From Ulva prolifera (taxonomy: Eukaryota; Chlorophyta; Ulvophyceae; Ulvales; Ulvaceae): a stretch of 64,000 bases of DNA. Position numbers and translations under genes: made by a program. Under the pieces are notes generated by a model. It saw nothing but the letters and a program-made list of their open reading frames with translations, was not told the DNA's origin and did no database searches. Numbering within the stretch: the stretch's first letter is position 1; each line of letters starts with the position of its first letter. Below, in pieces: positions 1-10,773 of the stretch. The stretch spans positions 887,481 to 951,480 of the forward strand of contig CM041203.1 of assembly GCA_023078555.1 (NCBI GenBank), written 5' to 3'.

Positions 1-465
1 GATCCATTGAACTCGGACACGCTGTCATCTACAATTTGTCAGCTAATGATCCGGACCAGCAATGCGCCCGGGTATGTCATGTTGTTCAGATTATGTTCAG
101 ATTATGAGGTGCTGCATTGGCTCTGCTGCTTAGCAGATAGGACGTGCACAATCACAAAACCCGAAAAATTATGACAAGCTGAAGCTATGCAGGACCTCTT
201 GCTTCAGAAGTTGAAGGCACAGGATTCCCAAGGCAGCCTGTGTTTTGGTTTGGTTGCCAGGTCAAGTGCTGGAGACTATGTTGCCATCACATCGGAAGTT
301 TCTCTGCAGGACTTGCGTCTGTCGAGTGAGGCCGCATGGCAAGAGGTCAAGCTCCCCATGTACTCCATGGCTGAGGACCGCCATGTTGCTGATGTCATTG
401 TGACTATCAGAGCACATGCGGCACTCTCCGACGTGTGGGCACGTCAGCATCAGGCATCAACCTAG
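1..465 (+). CDS. 3' end of an unknown gene (partial)
   Basis: Two open stretches look coding. The first lies at about 3-74 and contains IELGHAVIYNLSAN. The second runs from about 193 to a TAG at 463-465 and contains LCFGLVARSS and VADVIVTIRAHA. Joining them in frame needs a weak donor (GTCATG at 75) and the acceptor TGCAG ending at 192. The better-looking donor GTATGT at 71 breaks this frame. The alternating hydrophobic pattern is like a C2-type beta sandwich, but that is only an impression and I do not recognise the family. An exon at 646-755 could be the true 3' end, through a donor at 443. The gene starts outside the window. Confidence 0.4.
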
Positions 466-645
466 CTGTGTTGGATATCGGGCGAGCTAGTCAGAGTCTG
501 TAGATTATGACAAACTTGTACAGTCACACATCATCAATGGTGTGCATAAGCCCACATAGATCACGTTCATCGTGGCCTAAAATTGCATAAGTGGTAGAGC
601 GTCCCTGACAGTGCGCCACTGGTACAGCATTGGGAGCCTTTGCAG

Positions 646-755
646 GTGTTGCTGGCTTCGGTTCGGGTGACTTCTTCTTCCCGCAGTTCCAGCATCCTCG
701 GATAAAACCAGATCACCCTCGCACAAACTCTAGCGAGGGCATGTTGCAATTATAA
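646..755 (+). CDS. possible terminal exon
   Basis: After the acceptor TTTGCAG (ending at 645) an open frame reads VAGFGSGDFFFPQF and then HPRIKPDHPRTNSSEGML before a TAA at 753-755. The residue mix looks coding. It could be the last exon of the gene that precedes it (donor at 443, matching phase), or of a transcript I have not resolved. The rest of 466-1086 shows nothing else and should hold the 3' region of that gene and the promoter of the membrane-protein gene. Confidence 0.3.
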
Positions 756-1086
756 GCTTCACATCTGGTCGCTGGACCCTCTACACTGCGCGGAGTATAG
801 CCAGTGAAGCTGTGGCGTGTTGAGATCCAGCCTAGGACCACTCCTAGTCACGCGTGAACACGCATGTCGAAGCTTTGCGAAGGGGTCACAAGCATTGCCA
901 GACTTAGAGTTGCAAACGCTCTAAGATGCATCAAAATAAGGAAATGAAGATTCTACACGTTATCCCCTGTCCCGGTTTACAGCTCAGCCTGCGCCCACGT
1001 TCCAGCTCTTGCCCGGCACACACACGCTCCTGCGACGCCTGTCATCCCGTTGAAATCACGATCGCCTTTGGAGTCTAAGTGAAAAT

Positions 1087-2428
1087 ATGGCTGCAATTTG
1101 TCTGAAGTGCTGCAAATTGCCCTGCGACGGTGTGATCCCACCTCGCATGCTGTTCGGTTACGTGCATGGTCTTGCGTGCACGATGGCGACGACCTGTTGC
1201 GGTTGGGGGCCAGCGAGTCCATATGTTGACCTTGAAATCGCTGTTAGCAAGATGATTCAAGCTGTCTATGAACCACCGGGCTAGGCCTGCGTGATTCGCA
1301 GCGTGCTGCCGACCTTGTCTTCATGTGGTCCTGTGCGCAGCTCTGGGACACTGCTGCTCCGGGTTGGAAAAGGGCTGCTCCAAGGGGTGCTCATGCCTTT
1401 GTGGCCTGAAGTGCTGTCCAGAGAATCACCCATCACCGATTTTCTTGACGTACACTATGTTGTTCAATGTGCCCATTCTAGTTGCGGCCGTGGTGGTTGC
1501 GATCATGGCCTTTGGGGATGACTGCCATGGTGACAGGTTTGTCGACCCTGCTGTATGGAATCTTGTCGCGGCAGGAGCTGCGTTCTTCTTCATTCTGTTC
1601 AGTATACGGGTCTACATGATGCTCAGCAAGCCATACCATCAAGATGGCACAGCTGACATGGAAGCAGGAACAAGCCAGCAGCAGCCTCAGTCGTGCGCAC
1701 TTCATCCCGAGTGTCCTTCCACCTCTGCAAATTGACTCTGCAGCTTCTTGCCGAGCTGATGCACGACTATGGCACGAATTCACTGATGCTGCGCGCCTGC
1801 AGAGTATCCAAGTCATTCCGCGAGCGAGTGTGGTACACAACGTGCCATGATCCATTGACGTTTATCTACATGTTCATGTACCCATTTGCTCTGGGCTGGT
1901 CTATTGCGGGGCTGACTGACGAGTCTGACAAAGAAGATTGCGATGACATTGACAGCGGCATCTCGGGGATTGCTGCAGCGCTACTCGTGTACCTCCTGTG
2001 CACTGTGTTTGTTGCCATGATCAGCTGCTGCTGGGAGGTCAGCCGCTTGGGCAGAGCTCGCTACGAAGGCAGCACCGACCAAAGCAGTATCCCACCAGCA
2101 CAGATGGCTACGCACATGTTTGTGCCCTCCTTTTCTGGCAAGCCTGGTATGTCACCTCCACCCCACAGCACAAGTGTGTATGCGGCTTCTGCTTCTGTTG
2201 TGTGTCTGTGAAGACAGCTGCGCTCATAGGACCTGTACATATGCAGGATATCCTGCAGTCCCACCCCCTGGCGCCCAGCAGGCTCCCCAAGGGCAGTACA
2301 TGCAAGCACCGGATGCTGTTCCGGTTGGGACCGCAGCCCATGCGTACTCTGCTCCCCAGGCACCTGCTGCACAGCAGGCACCTCCGCACAGTATCGTCGA
2401 GAAGATGCAGCATGCCTTCCATCGTTAA
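1087..2428 (+). CDS. Cys-rich multi-pass membrane protein
   Basis: Likely exons are 1087-1129, 1302 to about 1689, about 1744 (or 1803) to 2146, and 2247-2428. The junctions at 1129/1302 and 2146/2247 keep frame; the middle one is uncertain. The first 50 residues are very rich in Cys (KCCKLPC, GHCCSGLEKGCSKGCSC), suited to palmitoylation or metal binding. They are followed by about four hydrophobic helices (MLFNVPILVAAVVVAIMAFG; LVAAGAAFFFILFSI; FIYMFMYPFALGWSIAGL; IAAALLVYLLCTVFVAMISC). The C-terminal tail is rich in Pro, Gln and Ala. Proteins of this plan (Cys-rich head, four helices, disordered tail) occur in many protists without an assigned role. No function is claimed. Confidence 0.65.
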
Positions 2429-3192
2429 TTATTGTAGGTGCCGATCCGTAGGAAGACATCTGCGTGTGGCGTGTTCTACTGCACTGTATGTGTGGCTCTC
2501 CTGTATGTCAACTCTGCAGCTCGTCGCCCACTACAGTATGCAGGCCCTGTTTTGAGAGTGTCTGAGTAAAAGTTGAGGTATCAAGCATCTATGTGGCGCC
2601 CATGCACACACAAAGTCATGAACTTTTGTCAGTACATCACCCACGTTGTTAGGACAAGCTGGCTGAAGGGTTACAATATGAGTCAGACCAGGCAGATTTC
2701 ATCATGCAAAAGACCGCTGTGAGCTGTTGAGTTCCTGTTACAATGTAAAGCAACGACATTATGTTGGCCGCGGCGTGTCCTAGAGCACATGCATAACAAG
2801 GCATGCTATCCCGTATTGTTACTGGCCGCCCACAGCTATGGGAGGTGTGTCTTGATGCGATACGCCCCAGAATTGTAAGTATCATGACATGGGACGTTCT
2901 TAAAAAAAAGTCAACATGCCATGAATCCGGTCAGCACACAGATCAAGTAGGTCAGCTCCCTTTGGGCATGCTGAAAGCATGTCCGGCATCCAGTTGCTCC
3001 GGACTCTACGGCATGGACCCAAAGTCCCCCTCCACAGATGCGAATTGCACAAACAAGAATTGCTACAGGTAAGATGTGCCCATGAGACGACAGTTGGTCT
3101 ATTTACTGAGCAATACCTGACAGACGAACCTGATGCTTGCAGTCAATGTATGCACATGGTAAAGCAGAGCACAGCGCTTTCTTAGCAAAGCT
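2429..3192. other. intergenic, no gene seen
   Basis: This lies between a plus-strand stop and a minus-strand stop, so it should hold two converging 3' regions. Open frames are short and without recognisable content. TGTAA occurs at about 2744, but too far from the stop at 2428 to call it a signal. Confidence 0.5.
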
Positions 3193-4920
3193 TCAAGGTC
3201 TCGAGACATCATGCCCACCTGCCTCATCTGGGTCAGTCCCCACCCTTGTGAGGCCCTGCCGGGGCACAGGTGCATACAGCTTTTTACGGCTAGCATAAAA
3301 TGATCCACCGACTCCAGGATTTGATTGCGGTCCTTCCGACTGCAGGTGGTCCGATGACCCACCGACTTGAGCCGGATTTGCCATCTGAAGTGGCTGTGAC
3401 GTGGTAGGGCTGCCCAGTGCTGCTCGAGCACAATCTCGAGTGCTGCTGCAGCGGCTACAAGGAGACTCTGAGATCATGTCTGGGCACCACGACAGGATAG
3501 TGCTTGATACCTCCAGGCCCAGAGACATGGCATCAGATGTCACATGGGACGATTGGCGATAGAGGCCGGCTGATGGAGTTTGTGCGTGAGGTAGATTGTC
3601 ATTATGGCTGCTCAGCGTTGGGAGTATGCCGGCTATGCTCGGCAGACCAACGGTGCCCGGGCAACTAACGTATTGACTGTCCGCCTCCGTACAGGATGAT
3701 TCCTTGCCAGGTTTTCCTGGCGGCTTGCAGGAGTAGGTGGCCTGGGCATCTGGCTGGTCAATGCGACATGGCGTCCTGTTTGGGGGTGCTATGAGCAATC
3801 TTGCGCCCACAGTGCAGCCTGCACAAGAACGAAACCCCTATTCTCAAGCCGAAGGATGTGATCGTGGCCCAAATGCAAAACCAAATTCTGCTAGCAGCGC
3901 TCGTGTTGGAACCACATGGTACAATGCCCTCGTTGAGAGGGTGTAGTGACAGTCAGTGTCGACATACCCGCATCCCATCCCTGCCATGACACGCTATTTT
4001 TAATCTTGCGGCCTTTGCCCCTGGTTGTGCGCCTATGCGGCCTTGGCGCGGCTGGCGCAGGCAGCCATCCCGAATGAGGAACAAGCATGGCAGCCACGTC
4101 AGGGGGGCAGCTCGTTAGCAGGTTGGACTCCAGAACCGCAGCCAGGAGTGCAGGCCAGTCCCGATCACCCAATGCAGTGACTGGAGGCACCTCCGAGGTA
4201 AAGGACCTCAAGAAGGTGCCTTCAGATGCCTGCCTGAGCCATCTGAACAGATCATCAGCCGGTGGCTTCAGATGTCTGCGCTGCTCAGTAGCACCCCACA
4301 GCGCCAAGCCTATAAATGGTGCTCTTTGTTGCAATACCAATTTCCGGGTACACTGCACCGCCGCAGCAGGGCTGCTATGTACCAGCACCGCATTGTCGTA
4401 CCAGCCACGGCCATGACCCGGTGGGCATCTGACGCAACTTCTACAGACTCCAAAGCTGTGGAAGCAGTCCTGGGGTCCTGCAGGTCTGCCATAGTGATGA
4501 TTGATTGTCCAAGGCAGAGTCTGAGAGGTGCCGGCACCACTGCCATTCCGATCTCAACAACTCGGTCCAAAATGGCTGAGCTCTGATGGAGGTCCAGGGT
4601 TGACCACCAGGCATGAAGCTGACGCTGCGCCGAGAGCATTGAACCATGGAGCGCCAGATCGGGCGCATGAAACCCAAGTGGTGGCAGCGGTCTGTGCAGG
4701 TGTGGAGGGTTGGCAGGAGACCAGAATGCACTGCTGGCTTCACATCGACGGCGATTAGCTTGAGATACATATTCCGTTTTGCATACACAGCACAGAGGTC
4801 TTGGCCGCTGAAACTTGGGAAGAAAGCCGTCATCAGCACACTGTTCTGCCATCTTACCCAGAGACCAGGGCCTTTACTGTGGGAGTATGCGCATTCGCAC
4901 GCTTCGCAACCAAATGCCAT
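3193..4920 (-). CDS. GATA-like zinc-finger protein
   Basis: Exons in reading order are 4920-4858, 4807-4402, 4309-3968 and 3818-3193. All phases agree, giving about 478 residues. Near the N-terminus is a single Cys4 motif, C-x2-C-x18-C-x2-C (CEAC ... LCCVC), with SKGPGLWRPRP between the pairs. This is the plant-type GATA finger spacing and resembles the usual TPLWR-GP stretch. The second knuckle reads LCCVCK rather than the canonical LCNACG, so DNA contacts may differ. A helical region follows (AQRQLHAWW, HRVMAVAG, DDLFRWLRQASEGTFLRSF), then a basic patch RTTRGKGRKIKN (possible nuclear signal) and a long Ser/Pro-rich tail. Intron 1 is only 50 nt. The family call rests on one motif, so a divergent non-GATA Cys4 finger is possible. 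Confidence 0.6.
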
Positions 4921-5583
4921 CCTTCGTGGCGTGCCATTGCTCTGAGTCGGCGATATGCTAGATTTTATACCATATTTGTCAGTGGAACCTATCAGGCCTG
5001 TGCGTGGATCCCACGACACGCTTAAAGCTGAGGCTCCCAGAATTGAGAACGCATCTCCCGTCAGTGATCACACATATCGTACGCATAAGTACAGCAACAT
5101 AAGACTCGCCACGGTAGCGATACAAGCATTTCCAGTGTGGCCGAGCAAAACGTACGAAAAGAAAGAAATGCCTTCGGGCCTGGTATGCAGCTGTAAATTT
5201 CAAGACAGCAACGGCGTCACATATGTTGGACGCTTTACATATGTTAGACACCACTGAACACCACGCCGAAGATTGAAGCACACATTCAGGAATCACCGGC
5301 GTCAATACGCAGCTTTGTCAAGCCGCTCGTCGCCACTTGAGCCGAGAGGCAGTCTGTGGAAATCTGCGGAACACCACTATCGGCTCCTGCATCGTGCCCA
5401 TTTTGCACACACTGCATGGCCACATCTGCCATATGTCGTTATCATGGGGCAGCCCGTCGAGACATTGAGCCCGAGAGCCGGTGTACACCTCACGTTAACA
5501 GTGTTTGAGATCTCATGACAATATGTGGCGAGTGCACACGTCAAAGGATGAAGAACCTACGCTGATGTATTGAACAAGGTCTG
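4921..5583. other. divergent intergenic region
   Basis: This separates the minus-strand GATA-like gene from the plus-strand small membrane protein, so it should contain both promoters. I see no TATA box or conserved site that I would defend. A short repeated ACATATGTT motif (5219-5244) is the only local structure noticed. Confidence 0.4.
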
Positions 5584-5946
5584 ATGTCAGATGATCAACA
5601 GAAACAGTCTGGGTCAATGTCCCCCAAGTCCCTGCCGCGTCGGCAGTCTGAAGTGAAACCGGTACTGCTGTTTCTAGGCGCATGGGCAGTGGCAGTGTTT
5701 GCAACGATTGGTGTCGTCGCTCTTGTAGTGCCGTGGTGGAGCGAGTCAAGCAACTGGCCGACTGGGGACGAGCCGCTGTCCCAGACGCAAGTGCTGCTCA
5801 ATCCATGGTTCTGGGGGCCAGCAGACAACGAACCCGCTAGTGTTTTCTTGTGGCCTGATTATCGCCAAGATGTCCGGAGGTGGACATGCTTTGCCCTGTT
5901 TGTAGTGTTTTTGTTGTGCTGGGCAGCTTGGATCCAACGAACGTGA
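5584..5946 (+). CDS. small two-helix membrane protein
   Basis: This is an intronless frame of 120 residues from ATG 5584 to TGA 5944-5946. A polar, basic N-terminus (SPKSLPRRQSEVKP) leads into one strong transmembrane helix (VLLFLGAWAVAVFATIGVVA). A Trp-rich loop of about 45 residues follows (VVPWWSESSNWP, NPWFWGPADNEP), then a second helix near the C-terminus (WTCFALFVVFLLCWAAW). The positive-inside rule suggests both ends face the same side. The family is not recognised. TGTAA occurs at 5955-5959 and again at 5986-5990, soon after the stop, which supports this as a real 3' end. Confidence 0.6.
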   Translation: MSDDQQKQSGSMSPKSLPRRQSEVKPVLLFLGAWAVAVFATIGVVALVVPWWSESSNWPTGDEPLSQTQVLLNPWFWGPADNEPASVFLWPDYRQDVRRWTCFALFVVFLLCWAAWIQRT

Positions 5947-5985
5947 GACAAACATGTAAGATATGGCATGGAGCGCAACTCCAGC

Positions 5986-5990
5986 TGTAA
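5986..5990 (+). terminator. TGTAA polyadenylation signal candidate
   Basis: TGTAA lies about 40 bp after the stop at 5946, with another copy at 5955. TGTAA is the known poly(A) signal of green algae. Five bases alone are weak evidence. Confidence 0.35.
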
Positions 5991-6549
5991 ATCTTGAACT
6001 TTTGTGTTCCAATTTTATGCATTGGTCGCCCTGCCGTGCCGGGCACACTCAGAAGCAGCCCAGTGTCCGGTCTTCGCACGGCCTGGTGCCCATCACCCCG
6101 ACACGAGCATGCGTGTGTCCAGTGCAAGTGAATTGCACGCAACAGAGGAAATTGTTCACGTTCAGTCGTTGCTCTCGCATTTCGTAATCCTCATGTTGAA
6201 GTGTCGATTGACTTGCTGCTCACTTCTGTGGCCGATGTGCAATGTAGCGCTTGCGCTGTGCTACATTGGTCAGCTTTGAAAGTATGTGTGTAGAGTACTT
6301 CTGAAGACGCACACGGAGCGTCGTCAAGGCATGCTGAGGTTGCGGTGTGCAGGCCCGCAGGGCGCCACATACAGTACGCGGTGTCGAATTCTGGGACCAT
6401 GTCTACCTGTCACGCCACTTCACGTTGCAGCGTCGCGAGTATAGTTGCGCACGACCACCGCTGCATGAACATCCCGTTTTATTCGGTGACGGCGATCAAA
6501 CCAGAAGTTGTCAGTTCGCAGGAGAGAAGTGGCTCCACTTCTTACCGCC

Positions 6550-8149
6550 ATGGGTGACACCAGCAAAAGCGCCCTGGATGGGCATGCGAGGTATCGCAAA
6601 GTTAAAGATCTGGGCTCTGGTACCTTTGGAAGTGTCGTTCTTTGCGACGATCTCCGCAATCCTCCCAGTCAGGTCGCTGTCAAGCTGATTCCCCGCGGCC
6701 CATCGTCGGTCACTGAATATGTTGTGTCGGAGATCCGTAACTTCCGGTTCGCACCCTTGTCTGGTCATTTTGGGTCCCTCAGACCTGCATGTACTGCGTG
6801 CTGCAATGGAAGTAAGTACGGAAGTGCACGCCGAGCACGGCGATCAAGCTCCATATGTGATCTCACCGTTCTCACAGTGGATGCTGAAATGTTTCATGAT
6901 AGTGGCAATGTGATTGCTGTATGGAGGCGATCACAGCTGTGGAGCTTCGCAGCGGGGTACTTACACGACATCTTTCAATGACGCAGCGGTTGCTGTAGGC
7001 TGTTGTTGCACCCACACATCGTGCAGCTTCAAGAAGTGTTTCTCACAGATCAGTACTTGGGGATCGCCATGGAGTATGCAAATGGCGGTGACACCTTCGA
7101 CTACGTCGTCCAGCAGAAGGGTATTCACGAACCACAGGCTCGCTGGCTTTTCCAACAACTTATAATCGCGATAGACTACTGCCATAGAAAAGGCATTGTC
7201 AATCGTGACTTGAAGTTAGAGAACACCTTGCTGCATTGGCATCCAGGACGCTCTTGGCCCACACTGAAGCTTTGTGACTTTGGGTACTCCAAGAACGAAG
7301 AAACACAGGTCCGTGCTTTGTTCTTTTGCAATGGACTTGTTGCTCAGAATCTAATGCTTTCATGTAGCAGGTGTGCAGTATATGCTGTCATGCAGAGTCT
7401 GGCGAAAAGTCGAGTGGGGACCCCCGGATACATGGCCCCAGAAATTGTTGCAAACAAACCCAAGGAGGGCCAGACTTATGATGGCAAGCCAGCTGACCTC
7501 TGGAGCGCTGGCGTGATCCTCTACGTCATGCTCTGTGCAAGGTTCCCTTTCGAACGCCCTGACGATTCGCAGCTGGCCTACCAAGAAAAGCTGAAGAAAG
7601 TTCTGCAGCGCATCGTGAATGTCCAGTACTCCTTCCCCCGTGGTACGTTTCATTGCCCCGCCGCCACTCCTGCCCCGACTCCCTCAACTCGCGCCAGCAT
7701 CTCCCGCATAGCTTGAGCTTTCAACATGGCGCACCATGCGCAGTGTATCACTGCAGCGTACGGCGGGCTGAGCACCGACACGCCCACTTGTCAGTCATGC
7801 ATGGCAGCCCTGTCTCCATCACCATTGCTACCACAGCCAGCCCCTCGTGCACGAGCAGTAGACTCACATCCATCATACGGCGCCTGCCTCTGCTGCAGCG
7901 TGCAACATCTCGGAGAACTGCCGGGACCTCATCCAGAAGCTCCTCGTCGCTGACCCAGCCCAGCGGCTCACCATCCCAGGCATCTTCCAGCATCCCTGGT
8001 TCCTGCACGACCTGCCGCAGGGCGCCATCACCATGAACGACCGCTTCGTGCAAGCGAAGCCAGTCGGACCAGGCTTCCAGCCGCTCGAGTCCATCGAGCA
8101 GAATCTATCGCAAGCCACCATGGAGGTCTCGGCGGACAGCGGCCACTGA
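6550..8149 (+). CDS. SNRK2: SnRK2-like serine/threonine kinase
   Basis: Exons are 6550-6746, 6999-7308, 7396-7642 and 7899-8149, all in phase, giving 334 residues (SnRK2 proteins are usually 330-360). Order of parts: Gly loop LGSGTFGSV, VAVK lysine, HPHIVQLQEV, MEYANGGDTFDYV, catalytic loop NRDLKLEN, DFGYSK metal-binding loop, VGTPGYMAPEI, then YDGKPADLWSAGV and HPWFL at the end of the kinase domain. GYSK after DF and the HPWFL/DLP ending are typical of SnRK2, the plant kinases of osmotic and abscisic-acid signalling. The tail after the kinase domain is about 40 residues and moderately acidic. Two points are odd. The catalytic HRD reads NRD, and the first donor (GTTCGC) is weak. The kinase fold is certain; the SnRK2 subclass is likely. 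Confidence 0.85.
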
Positions 8150-8525
8150 TGCTCACGCTCCATCTGTGATGTCAGTGCTCCACGCAGGCGCCTCTGTCGC
8201 CACGCTGCCACCGCGCTGCATGCAGCCGGCGCCGTCAGGCGATGCCGTCCAGCACACCGCGTTCTGGCCGATTTGCGGTAGGGCCCATGATGTAGGATTG
8301 GATTGAGGCAGGCGAGCGCTCCATCGCGCCGCCGGTGTATTTCCAGCGTGTGGCGCCCGGCCAGGACGTGTGGCGGCTGGCCGTGGCGGAACACATACAC
8401 CGCCCCACACACAGCAGGGGCACCTGGTTACAGTTCCTATCGGCTTGACAACATCCACGGGTGTATGCACTCGCGGCGCAGCAGACAACAGCAACGCTCT
8501 GATGTTGCCCGTGCAACAGGGCAAG
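8150..8525. other. intergenic between converging genes
   Basis: This lies between the stop of the SnRK2-like gene and the stop of the minus-strand TFIIS-domain gene. No convincing frame or RNA was seen. Confidence 0.4.
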
Positions 8526-10773
8526 CTACTGCCGATGTGGAAGCAGGTGGGCTAGTGCCTCCTGCACCAGAGTCTCTGTCCTGAGAGCCTGTTCCCGCCA
8601 CCTCGCGATCAGCTCGGACGCCCTCTGCGAAATGTCCCGGCGTGGATGGCTCATGTAAGGTAGCACACTGAACACCACTCGGCTCATGTCCAGCGCCTGC
8701 ATCCCCACCTGCATAGCAACAGGCTTCCTCTGACGATGCAGTACAGCCATCTGTGTGTGTCTGGCCGCGCTGGCGCACCACGCGAGTACTGTCAGGGGCC
8801 AAACATTCATCCGTTCTGGTGCGTGTCGTCAGTGCACTGGGCAAAACGGCACCCGTAGCCCCACACCGAGTGAGTCCCGTTGACTTGGACTGGCAACTCC
8901 CCCCGGGCCGCGACGGTTGCAAGTCACAGTACCCATGCAGATGACTGGGACCACATCCCCCCAGTCTATCCACCCGGTAATCCCTGAGCTATGCACGCCC
9001 GATCCCCAGCGCCTCATCTTCTTCTGAACAAAGTGGTCACGCGCGATTGTGTGCGTTCCATGACAGGGCACGCAGCGTGAAACATAGGATCTGCTGCACC
9101 AGGGATCACCTCCTGCCCAACGGAAAAATGCGAAAGTATCTACTGTCTGATCGACCGAAGAAAACACCAAGTCCACTGGCGGGGTGGCCAGGAGACCTGA
9201 CAGGGCAGCCGCAACACACCCGGGGAGCAGAGAGGTCATCCAGGATGTGCAGCACGTGTGCGGCGGCGGCCCCGCCTCCGCTCGGCCCTGCAGCACCCGC
9301 CGCACACACGCTCCCACCCCGCAGCTCGTCGAGCTGCGATGCGGACCGGGACAGCTCCTTCAGCAGGCTGCCGTCGGGGTCGGACAGCGCCCACTGCGCG
9401 AGGCCTCCATCCCGGAAGACTCTCGATACCTCAACCGCGGCGCCTGGCGGCGCACCAGCGCCGTGCGGGGGCGCCTCCGCAGGGGCGCGGACAAAGCGGA
9501 AGCGGGAGTGGATCCAGTCCAGGGCCTGCTGTCTGCTATGCAGGACCGCGCCCCCGAGCTCCGGCACGATTCGGTACGTGTACCGCCTACACACGCGTGC
9601 ATGTGTGGACAGCACAGCTGCCGGCGACATGCATGTGCCATGCTCGCCGCCGCCTGCATCGGGGCAAGCGTGCCACAAGAGTGCTTGCCGTGACTGTGCG
9701 CGTGCTCGGCGCCGAGGAGTTGCGCTTGGCGAGTTGCGCTCTTGGTTCCGTGCACTGGCTGCTCGCTTCCCGCCTTAACAGTCGTGTAACGGCGTATCTA
9801 AGCTGCGCAGTCACAAAGCAGTGGTAGAGCAGGGGCAAGCGCGTGTGGGCGGACCTGCTGTTGGCCCGCCTCTCGCAGCCGTGCACCACTGCCGCCTCGC
9901 GGCCCCCGATGCTGTCCCGCAGCACCAACTTGATGACTTTCCTGCCGGCGCTGTCCTTGCAGCAGCACTCAAACAGCCCTGTCCAGCCGTCATGGCGCAC
10001 CGCCTGCGCTCCCGGCTCGCCGTCCACAGGCGCCGCAGCAGCTGTTTCCGCAACTGCATGCATACGTTGTGACCTCTGGAGAGACCGCTCTTCGGGCCGA
10101 ACAATGCCTGCGCTGCCAGAACTGCTTGTGAGCTGCATGCTGTGAGCTGCATGCTGTGAGCTGCATGCTGTGGTGCGCTGCGCACAGTTGTGGCGGCGAT
10201 TGCTGTTGCGCACAAGCAGGGCTGAATCGATCGCTGCGCTGTCTGCGGTCAGCGGCGTGGTGTGGCCGCCACTGCCGCAGCTGCCAGCAGCGGGGCAGGG
10301 ACGGAAGCAAGCACCGGGGCGAAATGGTCCCGGCTCGGATGCACCAACACGCCTGCGAGAACTACTTCAGGCACAGCCGCATCCAGGCGGAGTAATTTTG
10401 CACAGCTAGGCAGCCCATGCGCCGCCGAGGCGCCGCCGCCGGCACGGCCGTGTGCGTGTGTGGCGTGCTGTGAAACAAGCGGAGGGGGATGCAGGGGCGC
10501 ACCAGGCTGCTCAAGGCCGTGGTGCAGCTTCTGCGCGAGCGCCGCAGGCAGCTTGCCGTGGGCGTGCTTGAGCAGCAGGGCGCACACCTGCGCCTCCCCG
10601 GGCTCGGCGATGCGGGCAATCACTCCGCGGTCCGCCTCCGCAGCGGCGCCCTTCCGCTGCTGCAGCCACCGCCGCACGGCGGTCTTGTTCTTGACGTGCA
10701 GCTGCGCCTCCGCGGCCGCGGAGGGGTCGACGGAGAAGTATTCGTAGTGGCCACTCCTCCTCATGTCGACGCC
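8526..10773 (-). CDS. nuclear protein with C-terminal TFIIS N-domain
   Basis: The best-supported part is the last exon, 8708-8526, entered by TATGCAG and ending in TAG. It reads GMQALDMSRVVFSVLPYMSH, then DISQRASELIARWRE. This is the LW/TFIIS N-terminal fold (a four-helix bundle in TFIIS, MED26, IWS1 and elongins) ending in the conserved A-xx-L-xx-R/KW. A second clear exon is 10773-10503 (HYEYFSVDP, VKNKTAVRRWLQQRKG). Other coding-like pieces lie between: about 10075-9855 (DGWTGLFECCCKDSAGRKVI) and about 9585-9260 (YTYRIVPELGGAVLHSRQQA, then LAQWALSDPDGSLLKEL). DGW ... YRIVP ... LHSRQQAL is loosely like a split methyl-CpG-binding domain, but I would not insist. Internal junctions are not resolved. 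It is probably a transcription-elongation or chromatin factor. More 5' exons are likely upstream. Confidence 0.5.
10127..10168. repeat. 14-bp tandem repeat, three copies
   Basis: TGTGAGCTGCATGC is repeated three times head to tail without a mismatch. On the minus strand each unit reads GCATGCAG followed by CTCACA, so each unit carries a possible 3' splice site for the TFIIS-domain gene. Confidence 0.8.

Noticed and set aside
9047-9778. Plus-strand frame of 243 codons
   Set aside because: It is antisense to coding-like minus-strand sequence of the TFIIS-domain gene in a GC-rich stretch, with a Pro/Ala/Arg-biased composition and no domain.
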